Shown in pieces: positions 1 through 6,277 of a stretch of 10,407 nt of DNA. Both the position numbers and the translations under genes were made by a program. This DNA comes from Microcaldota archaeon. GTDB taxonomy: Archaea > Micrarchaeota > Micrarchaeia > Micrarchaeales > CABMGC01. The stretch is from NCBI GenBank assembly GCA_030040265.1, contig JASHUB010000047.1:1-10407 (forward strand), given 5' to 3'. Positions within the stretch are counted from its first letter, which is position 1; every line of letters starts with the position of its first letter. The notes below the pieces were generated by a model. It saw only the letters and a list, made by a program, of their open reading frames with translations, ran no database searches and was not told the DNA's origin.

Positions 1-8
1 CACCTTCG

Positions 9-2123
9 ATGAAACAGCCTCCGCCGCAGGTGCCTCCGATGCCTGCAATGCCCTCAATGGGTAAGCCGATGGGAGGATCGAACACGCTTGCCATAATAGG
101 CGGGATAATAGTACTTATAATTATAGCTGGTGTCGCGTACTACGCGCTCTCGCACCAGTCGCACTCGCAGCTTCTGTCAGTATTGTCTTCCAAGAACGTC
201 AACGGGACGCAGTTGGCGAAGCTCATACAGGAGAAGGTCAACGCGAGCCCGACGTACAGCGAGGCGTACTCTGGAATGGCTTTTGTGAACGAGAGCGGAA
301 CGGCGCTCGGAGGAGTGACCCTCACGGTGCCATTCACTTTCAGTTTCATGAAGTATTACAATGATTCGCGGTCTACGGTTTCCCTGTCCGGGATACCGCT
401 TGTGGGCAACCTGACAGCAGTCATCATATCGGAAGACAACGGGGCCACGACCTACACATGCGACAACACGAGCCTGTCCCTGTTCGGCAGCGGATCTGGA
501 GGGTTCACATGCATGAAGAACCAGGCATCAGCGTCGGCATCGGGGCTGGGGAGCCTGAACGTGTCGCAGATCACAAAGGAGATATCCGCTAACCTGACCA
601 TAAACTCGGTTACCACATCCTCGTACGATGGTATGCCGTGCTACGAGGCTATCGGGAGCGTATCCATATCCAACTACGCTACCGCGTCCCTGTCATCCGA
701 GTTGGGCACCAACGTGAACGCCACGTTCGCCGCGTGCTTCTCGGAGCAGTATTATCTGCCGCTCAACATGACGGTGACTATACCAAAAGTATCAGCTGCC
801 GGCGGTTCGGTCAAGGTGTACCTGCACGAGACAGAGATAGGAGGGACGGTTACTGAAAGCCAGATCACAACACTCCCAGGCCCGGTGACCAACTCAAGCA
901 GCGAATACCAGACCACGGTGACGACCACGATCCCCCCACTGCCTTCAGGAGAGACGATCACCAGCGCGCTTTCTGCGGGAGACGGCTCCGTGCCGTACTC
1001 GACGCTGCTCCAACTGGTCAACCAGAGCTTCGGTTCGATGGCGAAGTTCAGGGTAGTCTATAACTCCACAAACCTCCTTACAAACTCGTTCGACGGCCAG
1101 AGCTACACTTCGACCAATTGGGGAAACGAGACCGAGATGAAGTTCTACGATAACGAAAGCGTTTATGTGTTGATAAACACGACGGAACAGCTGGCCACCG
1201 GCACCGAGTCCTCGTCTTCGGACGATGCAAGCTTCTACCTGAACAACAGCAAGACGCAGGTGGTCTGCACCGGATATCAGCTAACTTCAGGCAGCGGGGC
1301 GCTGACCTGGTCGTGCACCAACAACCAGTACGTGACGTCCAACGCACCCAATTATGGAAATGAGATCTTCGGCATTTTCTCCACGCAGGCTCCGAACCTT
1401 GTCCTGCACGGAAGCGGGCAGAAGGAGTTTGAGGGGCAGAGCTGCACCGAACTCACCGGCGGCACGTCTCTCGGCGAGGAAGGCATTGTTGACCAGATAA
1501 ACATGAGCACGTGCATCTCGGACAGCCTCGATGTGCCGCTCAATGTCACGGTCTGGCTCAACGGTTCGCTGGGGGGTTCTATAGACACGGTGAAGCAGGT
1601 GTACTTCTCGCAGAGCCCTACGAAAGCTCAGGTCGTGACGCTGCCCGGGGCGCCCCAGACAATGACAAGCTCTTACACGCCTAGCAGCACGACGACCGTT
1701 ACATATTCGACGCCGCAGGGATGCTGGGCAGACAGCTACACGATATTCAACTGCACCGATGCCAGCATCACTTCGGGCGGGCAGCTATCGTTCGCTTTCA
1801 ACCAGCTGTACCCTGGGACGACATATTTTGATGTGAAGGTCGCGTGCACTACTAACGTTGATGGTTTTGCACCATCTACGGCTGAATTCTACTCTACGAC
1901 CTCGAGCGGGGCGGTAGGAGCACACACCTTGACAGGGGTTGAACAGCCTGGAAGAGGGCTCGTCAAGGTCGACGGGCTGCAGTGCTACAACTCTGTTGGA
2001 GACGACGTGTCTGTTTCGCCAGGGCAGCCTGTTACCGGCGCGATATGGATGAACGCCTCTGCGTTCCAAGGAGGCGGGGGCATCGTGCAGGAGCTAGCGG
2101 TTTTCAACCTCACTGCAAAATAG
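9..2123 (+). CDS. Membrane-anchored secreted glycoprotein with duplicated four-cysteine module
   Basis: I do not recognise a named family. The N-terminus (residues 1-24) is rich in Pro and Met. A single hydrophobic segment follows at about 27-47, and the remaining 650 residues are probably extracellular. The outside part has more than 20 N-X-S/T sequons and 12 cysteines, four in each of three modules. Modules 1 (about 55-293; C151, C168, C211, C243) and 2 (about 335-549; C420, C436, C479, C502) look like an internal duplication, and each ends near a T-L-P-G motif. Thr/Ser-rich linkers follow each. The C-terminal module (about 565-704; C572, C582, C613, C659) resembles the end of the protein encoded at 4642-6273. 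The reading frame is open to the window edge and no ribosome binding site precedes the ATG, so the true start may be upstream. A surface or cell-envelope role is inferred from topology. It is convergent with the DHH gene, with a 2-nt gap. Confidence 0.85.
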   Translation: MKQPPPQVPPMPAMPSMGKPMGGSNTLAIIGGIIVLIIIAGVAYYALSHQSHSQLLSVLSSKNVNGTQLAKLIQEKVNASPTYSEAYSGMAFVNESGTALGGVTLTVPFTFSFMKYYNDSRSTVSLSGIPLVGNLTAVIISEDNGATTYTCDNTSLSLFGSGSGGFTCMKNQASASASGLGSLNVSQITKEISANLTINSVTTSSYDGMPCYEAIGSVSISNYATASLSSELGTNVNATFAACFSEQYYLPLNMTVTIPKVSAAGGSVKVYLHETEIGGTVTESQITTLPGPVTNSSSEYQTTVTTTIPPLPSGETITSALSAGDGSVPYSTLLQLVNQSFGSMAKFRVVYNSTNLLTNSFDGQSYTSTNWGNETEMKFYDNESVYVLINTTEQLATGTESSSSDDASFYLNNSKTQVVCTGYQLTSGSGALTWSCTNNQYVTSNAPNYGNEIFGIFSTQAPNLVLHGSGQKEFEGQSCTELTGGTSLGEEGIVDQINMSTCISDSLDVPLNVTVWLNGSLGGSIDTVKQVYFSQSPTKAQVVTLPGAPQTMTSSYTPSSTTTVTYSTPQGCWADSYTIFNCTDASITSGGQLSFAFNQLYPGTTYFDVKVACTTNVDGFAPSTAEFYSTTSSGAVGAHTLTGVEQPGRGLVKVDGLQCYNSVGDDVSVSPGQPVTGAIWMNASAFQGGGGIVQELAVFNLTAK

Positions 2124-2125
2124 GC

Positions 2126-3130
2126 CTACCCGAGTTCGCCGTACCTGAACTTCTGCCTTAGCTCGTCAAGTATCCTGTTGACTGCGTCAGTGCCTGCCGG
2201 CTTGTTCGGCCCGTAGGCGCCTGCAGCGCATGGATGCCCTCCGCCGTTTCCTTTGAGCAGGTCCTTGACCCCCTGCATTATCAGCCCAAGGTGGATGTGC
2301 AGCTCGCGGTCGAGGGGCGGCCTGAGCCTCGCGGATATGGAGACCTCTTTCGCATCGATGTTCCAGAAGACCGCGGCGTCTACGCCGAGCCTCAATATGT
2401 AGTCTGCTATCACGTTGGGCGGCACGCTTGAAGTCGGGCCGGAGGCAAGTATGTAATCCCCGACCCGTTCTATCCTCGCGTTCCTGATGTTCGTGATCAG
2501 GTTGAACCTGCTCTCCGTTGGGATGCGCTGCCTGAAGTACTCGAGTATGTCGGAGTATTGCATCGACGCGAGACCCAGCAGCTCGGATATCTGGGCGAAT
2601 GTCAGCGCTGTCGCATTCCTGAACTCGGCAGAGTCCGAGATTATCCCGTTGAGTAGCAGGATCGCGGTTTCCCTGTCGACCTTCGCGCCGAGCCTCTTCA
2701 GCAGCTCGAAGACGATGCTCGCAGTGGAGTTGTACCCCTCGTCGTTGAACATGTATACGTCCTTGTCGATCTTCCTCGGGCGCAGGTGGTGGTCTATGAA
2801 GAGAGTCTCCCCCTTGAACGCGAGCATTGCCTCTTTCGTTGAGCCGAACCCCTCGTAGTTGTTCGTGTCCAGCGCAACGATCACGTCTGCGGACAGCTTC
2901 AGTGGCTTCGAAATCTTCTTTGTGCAGCCGGCCTGCTCCAGCATGTGCCTTGCATTGCTGGTTATGAAATCAGGGGTGACTATCTTCGAGTTGGGCAGAT
3001 ACTTGGAGAGCGCCACCGCGGAGCTCACCGCGTCACGGTCACCTATCGTGTGGAAAGTCAGTAGGACTCGCTTGTTCCTGTATCTCTTGAGGGTGCTGCA
3101 GAGCGCGCCGAAGTCCAGCTCGCGTATCAT
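2126..3130 (-). CDS. DHH/DHHA1 family phosphoesterase (NrnA-like)
   Basis: This is a cytosolic metal-dependent phosphoesterase of the DHH superfamily. Characterised relatives hydrolyse nanoRNAs, pAp or cyclic dinucleotides; the substrate here cannot be read from sequence. Visible motifs in order are H27 with D31-x-D33 (motif I, followed by AVSSA), D88 in VALDTNN, the D113-H114-H115 triad, D166 in GIISDS, and GGGH at 296-299, which marks the substrate-binding DHHA1 domain. All expected metal ligands are present, so it should be active. The length of 334 aa fits a stand-alone DHH-DHHA1 enzyme. Its ATG overlaps the stop of the prefoldin gene as ATGA (3127-3130), implying translational coupling. 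It is the last gene of the minus-strand cluster. A c-di-AMP phosphodiesterase or oligoribonuclease are the main alternatives for the exact activity. Confidence 0.93.
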   Translation of the reverse strand: MIRELDFGALCSTLKRYRNKRVLLTFHTIGDRDAVSSAVALSKYLPNSKIVTPDFITSNARHMLEQAGCTKKISKPLKLSADVIVALDTNNYEGFGSTKEAMLAFKGETLFIDHHLRPRKIDKDVYMFNDEGYNSTASIVFELLKRLGAKVDRETAILLLNGIISDSAEFRNATALTFAQISELLGLASMQYSDILEYFRQRIPTESRFNLITNIRNARIERVGDYILASGPTSSVPPNVIADYILRLGVDAAVFWNIDAKEVSISARLRPPLDRELHIHLGLIMQGVKDLLKGNGGGHPCAAGAYGPNKPAGTDAVNRILDELRQKFRYGELG

Positions 3131-3486
3131 GTGCCGGCAGGCTTGTAGCCCTGCGACAGCTTGTCCTTCAACTGCTTCTCCCTGCCCCTCAGCTCGTTGA
3201 GCTGCTTGGTTGCCGAGCCGACCCTTGTCGTGGTCAGTTCGCTCCGCTCCTTTATGTCTGCGATGGCCTTGTCCTTGGTCGTCTCAACTATGACTCCTCC
3301 GACGTTTATGTATACCTTGCCCGTGGCCGCCTCTATCTCCTTCTGCGCCCTTTCGAGGTCTGCCTTGCCAATGTTGAGCTGGTCCAGCTGCATTGTGTAC
3401 GCGCGTATCTGCTCCTGTAGCATCTGGTAGTCGCGCAGCGACTTCTCTAGGTCCTGCTGCGCGCCGGCTGGTGTCTTGTCTGCCAT
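3127..3486 (-). CDS. pfdB: Prefoldin beta subunit
   Basis: Prefoldin is the jellyfish-shaped archaeal and eukaryotic hexamer (two alpha, four beta) that holds unfolded proteins and passes them to the group II chaperonin. The 119-residue length is typical of the beta subunit. Two long heptad-patterned helices (about 9-52 and 73-113) flank a short beta-hairpin segment around KVYINVGGVIVE (about 58-69), which is the beta-type architecture. The N-terminal helix carries the YQMLQEQI-type pattern rich in Gln and Leu. The ATG lies 9 nt after the stop of the preceding small gene. A weak purine-rich GAGATGA sits just upstream (3491-3497), so translation may depend on coupling. The stop overlaps the DHH start. 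No alpha-subunit gene is present in the window. Confidence 0.93.
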   Translation of the reverse strand: MADKTPAGAQQDLEKSLRDYQMLQEQIRAYTMQLDQLNIGKADLERAQKEIEAATGKVYINVGGVIVETTKDKAIADIKERSELTTTRVGSATKQLNELRGREKQLKDKLSQGYKPAGT

Positions 3487-3495
3487 ATTTTCATC

Positions 3496-3720
3496 TCATT
3501 TCGGTGCTTCCTTCAGTTCTTCAACGTGAACGTCCTTCTTGTCCGAATCCTTGAACAGCGACTTGAGCAGGTTGTCTATGCCGAACTTCATCAGCTTGGC
3601 CTGGTACTTTGTCAGGAAGACTTTCCTGCCGGCCTTGTCCTTCAGGATTACGGCGCCGCTGTCATCGACAGTGACGTACAATGTCTCTTTTGAATCGTAC
3701 ACCTTATAATACTTTGGCAT
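3496..3720 (-). CDS. Small hypothetical protein, cytosolic
   Basis: The family is not recognised. The product is a soluble protein of 74 residues (76 if the ATG at 3726 is used). The N-terminal half shows alternating hydrophobic residues suggesting two or three beta strands (KYYKVYD, LYVTVDD, AVILKD). A more helical middle (KYQAKLMKFGIDNLLKSLF) and a highly charged C-terminal tail follow. There is no signal peptide, membrane segment or cysteine pair. I prefer the ATG at 3720 because a GGGG stretch lies 6 nt before it, whereas the ATG at 3726 directly abuts that stretch. Either start overlaps the end of the preceding gene by about 17-23 nt. Position between the Ig-like gene and prefoldin, with a 9-nt gap to prefoldin, supports it as a real, co-transcribed gene. 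The function is unknown. Confidence 0.75.
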   Translation of the reverse strand: MPKYYKVYDSKETLYVTVDDSGAVILKDKAGRKVFLTKYQAKLMKFGIDNLLKSLFKDSDKKDVHVEELKEAPK

Positions 3721-4081
3721 CAGCATCCCCGCATTCTATCTCTCGCGTGTACTCCAGCCTTTCAGCGACGGTAGCCTCCCTGTCGTAGACCAGGAATGTC
3801 AGCTTGATGTTGTACACTTCCGGATAAGTGGTGCTCGATGCGAACAGCCTCACCTCCTTGGAGAGCTTCTCGCCCTTGCCCACTATGCCGATCATCATCC
3901 TTGCCTTATCGAGCTCGCCGCGGGGTGCGAGCGAAAGCGCCTTTGGCGCCTCGACCATGCATTCCACCCAGTACGGGCCGTCCGCGCTGGAGCTGACCGT
4001 GAACTTCAGGTCGGTCCTCGCAGGCACGAATGGTTTGATCTTGCCGTTCTGCTCCTCGAAATCCACAATGACATTCGCCAT
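3704..4081 (-). CDS. Hypothetical protein with predicted Ig-like beta-sandwich fold
   Basis: The family is not recognised. The product is about 125 residues and almost entirely made of alternating hydrophobic/polar strand-like segments (VIVDFEE, DLKFTVSSS, YWVECMVEA, EVRLFASS, YNIKLTFLVYD, RLEYTREIEC). This is the pattern of an Ig-like or CARDB-like beta sandwich. Unlike the surface proteins in the window it has no signal peptide or membrane segment and no N-X-S/T sequons, so it is probably cytosolic. The longest frame begins with GTG at 4090. I prefer the ATG at 4081, because GTGAT (4086-4090), complementary to the usual archaeal 16S 3' end, sits 4 nt upstream of it. It is the first gene of the minus-strand cluster, transcribed from the palindromic promoter at 4121-4134. 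The function is unknown. Confidence 0.75.
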   Translation of the reverse strand: MANVIVDFEEQNGKIKPFVPARTDLKFTVSSSADGPYWVECMVEAPKALSLAPRGELDKARMMIGIVGKGEKLSKEVRLFASSTTYPEVYNIKLTFLVYDREATVAERLEYTREIECGDADAKVL

Positions 4082-4085
4082 AGGA

Positions 4086-4090
4086 ATCAC
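4086..4090 (-). promoter_or_regulatory. Probable ribosome binding site deciding the start of the Ig-like gene
   Basis: On the minus strand the bases read GTGAT, followed by TCCT and then the ATG at 4081. GTGAT matches part of the archaeal Shine-Dalgarno consensus GGTGAT. The same bases include the alternative GTG start, so this reading argues for the downstream ATG. Confidence 0.4.
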
Positions 4091-4120
4091 GTCGCCAGAT
4101 GAGTAAGACTATCCCACAGA

Positions 4121-4134
4121 AAGCTTATAAGCTT
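4121..4134. promoter_or_regulatory. Palindromic TATA element, probable shared divergent promoter
   Basis: AAGCTTATAAGCTT is a perfect 14-bp inverted repeat in the divergent intergenic region. Its core CTTATAAG resembles an archaeal TATA box on both strands. Using the usual spacing of about 27 nt, transcription would begin near 4101 on the minus strand and near 4154 on the plus strand. These positions fall about 20-24 nt before the preferred start codons at 4081 and 4178. An adjacent TTAAATTA at 4133-4140 could also serve the plus strand. The palindrome could equally be an operator for the adjacent winged-helix protein. Confidence 0.6.
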
Positions 4135-4177
4135 AAATTATCTTAGTATGTACGCTGGGTTAGTCTGGGGTCGTTGG

Positions 4178-4645
4178 ATGGAACTGAACGAAGCTGAGCT
4201 CATACAGAAGGAGATAACCCTTAGGAACCTGAGGCTCACGAAGGAGGTCCTTGAGACAAAGAGGTCCATAATAAGGTGGCTGGCCCTCTCGCTGGGCATA
4301 CTCAACCCTGGCGAATCAAGGCTCAGCGCGCTTGCGGTCCTCGACTCGCTGGTCTATTTCCAATTCGTGAAGAAGACCGACCCGAACGTGAAGGAGCTGA
4401 CCGATTACATTAACGCGAACTGGGAGGAGATAAACGAGAAGACGCTGCGCTACCACCTCCTCAGGATGAAGAAGATGGGGTTTGTCGAGAACAGCGCTGG
4501 AAAATTCTACTTCAAGCCGCCGGCCATCGGCGACAGGTACGACGCGTCTGTGTGGGCGCAGTCGGTCCTTGAGTCTGACTACAAAGAGATTGCGGCGAAC
4601 ATAGGGAACGTGATAAAGGAACTGAAGAACAAGAGCGGCGCGTGA
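4178..4645 (+). CDS. Winged helix-turn-helix domain protein, putative transcription regulator
   Basis: The product has 155 residues from the preferred start. A charged N-terminal helix (about 1-30) could be a coiled coil. A hydrophobic helical section follows (about 31-60). A winged helix spans about 69-117: helix 2 is around VKELTDYINANW, the recognition helix is about 86-99 (NEKTLRYHLLRMKK), and a short wing is around GKFYFKPP (108-115). A C-terminal helix completes it. The fold suggests DNA binding, and the target is unknown. The frame can begin at ATG 4148, but that codon lies upstream of the transcription start predicted from the TATA element, so I chose ATG 4178. The stop overlaps a possible GTG start of the next gene (GTGA, 4642-4645). 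As the first gene of the cluster next to a palindrome, autoregulation is plausible but unproven. Confidence 0.8.
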   Translation: MELNEAELIQKEITLRNLRLTKEVLETKRSIIRWLALSLGILNPGESRLSALAVLDSLVYFQFVKKTDPNVKELTDYINANWEEINEKTLRYHLLRMKKMGFVENSAGKFYFKPPAIGDRYDASVWAQSVLESDYKEIAANIGNVIKELKNKSGA

Positions 4646-6273
4646 GAAGGATGAAGAACGAGGTTTACTTCTGGATAGCTTTCGTCGTGATAGTGCTAGC
4701 TGTTGCGCTGTACGTGCGCCTTTATTACCAGCCGCAGCTTGACCTGCAGCTCACCTTTGCGAACTCGAGCCAGCCGGCAGTATCGCTGTATCCTTACCAG
4801 AAGCTGAGCGTGCCCATGGAGATCAGCAACACAGGCTCGGCGACCGCGACAAACATGAGCGTAGGGGTCTATGTGGATGGCAACCTGACAACGCTGTACA
4901 GAGTCTACCTTCCGGGGGGCAAGTCCGAGCCAATAACGTTCAACTTCACTACCTCTTATGCCGTGGGCAGGCACACTGTCTACGTGGTCATCGACCCGGA
5001 CAAGCTTTACAACATAAAGAACAGGCAGGACACGCAGCTCCAGTTCAACTTCACAGAGCTCGCGCCGCAGGCTGCCGCGCCGAACTCTTCGCTGCCGTCC
5101 AACGGCATAGCCGGGCAGACGCTGTTGAATTCCGGATACGGAGGGATTATAGTAGGCAGCTACCTGTCATACAACTACAGCATCAGCGCATTCAACTTCG
5201 GAGGGCCGGAGCCGATAAGCTCGTTCCTCTACCCGTTCCTTAACCTGACCGCTTCATACGACAAGGAGGTCTCTATCGCATCGGCTTCGTACGGCAACGG
5301 CACGTACGCCTATTCTGTGTGGCTGCAGGGATACCTGACCCCGAACGTCGTTGGGATAGCTGCATCTGGGCAGGGGCGCAACATCACGAACTACACAGAG
5401 CCGTATGGGGGAGTCTCGTTGGTCAAGCTTGGCCGCAACTTCACGCTCTGCAGCTGGTATTCCGGAGGATGGCTGAAGATGCTCTTCTACAACGGCTCTT
5501 CATGCCTCGGAATGATCAACTCGACGTACGGCACGCACATCGACTATGCGCCGCTGTACGACAAGCTGGTGGTGCCGAACGGCACGCTTGAGGCAAACTA
5601 CAGCGCCGTGAGCGGCAACGAGCTGCGCACTTCCGCGCTAGTGGTTCAGGATAGTGGATTCGTTTACGAGAGCATATGGCCTGAAGGCACGGTGAAGGGC
5701 GTCTGCCAGGGGCTGATCGATGATGTTAACGGCACGCCGTTCTGCAGCACATACCTGGTGCCCAACTTCGGCACGATAGGCAACGTGTCCGTCGTGAGGA
5801 CGAGCGCTGACGTGAACGATTACAACCTGAGCGTGGTCGCTATAACCAATACGTCGGATCTGCTCTCGCAGGTCAGTGACAACATAGGCTTGATAAACTC
5901 ATTTGGCATAAAGGGCAGCGCGATTAACTTCACCTCTGGGATAAACAACACGTGCGTCTTCGGTGGATACTTCCAGTGCAGCGGCATGCAGCTGCTCAAC
6001 GGGACCGCAACGTTCACGGTGAAGAACCTGCTTGACAGCAAGGTGAGGCTGACCGGAGTGGGCTGCGACAAGGCAGGCGCTCCTGTCACCGTGCCTCTTA
6101 ACACCACGCTGGCAGTGAATGCCTCGACCACGCTGAGCCTGAAGTGCTACAATGACGGCGTGCCGCTATCGGGCGCGTACGTCAGCCTCGCCCTGGATCT
6201 TCCGATTAACTACACCCAAGGCAACCTGACCACGTCGGTGCTGGGCCACGGGTACATAGAAGTCTCTGGGTAG
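4642..6273 (+). CDS. Membrane-anchored glycoprotein with CARDB-like domain
   Basis: Numbered from the GTG at 4642, a hydrophobic segment at about 8-27 acts as a signal anchor, and the rest is probably outside the cell. Residues about 33-135 look like a CARDB/Ig-like adhesion domain: LSVPMEISNTG, TNMSVGVYVDG, then a strand pair ending in HTVYVVIDPD, the typical order of that family. The middle (about 150-430) is Tyr-, Ser- and Asn-rich and I do not recognise it. The C-terminal part has C438, C446, C475 and C502 in a pattern similar to the end of the protein at 9-2123. There are about 25 N-X-S/T sequons and 8 cysteines, consistent with a glycosylated, disulfide-stabilised surface protein. The start could instead be ATG 4651, directly before the membrane segment and with GTGA 5 nt upstream. 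It is tightly packed between the winged-helix and helicase genes. The function is unknown. Confidence 0.85.
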   Translation: MRRMKNEVYFWIAFVVIVLAVALYVRLYYQPQLDLQLTFANSSQPAVSLYPYQKLSVPMEISNTGSATATNMSVGVYVDGNLTTLYRVYLPGGKSEPITFNFTTSYAVGRHTVYVVIDPDKLYNIKNRQDTQLQFNFTELAPQAAAPNSSLPSNGIAGQTLLNSGYGGIIVGSYLSYNYSISAFNFGGPEPISSFLYPFLNLTASYDKEVSIASASYGNGTYAYSVWLQGYLTPNVVGIAASGQGRNITNYTEPYGGVSLVKLGRNFTLCSWYSGGWLKMLFYNGSSCLGMINSTYGTHIDYAPLYDKLVVPNGTLEANYSAVSGNELRTSALVVQDSGFVYESIWPEGTVKGVCQGLIDDVNGTPFCSTYLVPNFGTIGNVSVVRTSADVNDYNLSVVAITNTSDLLSQVSDNIGLINSFGIKGSAINFTSGINNTCVFGGYFQCSGMQLLNGTATFTVKNLLDSKVRLTGVGCDKAGAPVTVPLNTTLAVNASTTLSLKCYNDGVPLSGAYVSLALDLPINYTQGNLTTSVLGHGYIEVSG

Positions 6274-6277
6274 AGCG

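Noticed and set aside
2487..2858. Plus-strand open frame of 123 codons opposite the DHH gene
   Set aside because: It is antisense to the conserved DHH catalytic region, whose motifs establish the minus-strand gene.
4148..4177. N-terminal ten-residue extension of the winged-helix protein from ATG 4148
   Set aside because: The codon precedes the transcription start expected from the TATA element, and the extension does not look like part of the domain. ATG 4178 is preferred, although this is not certain.
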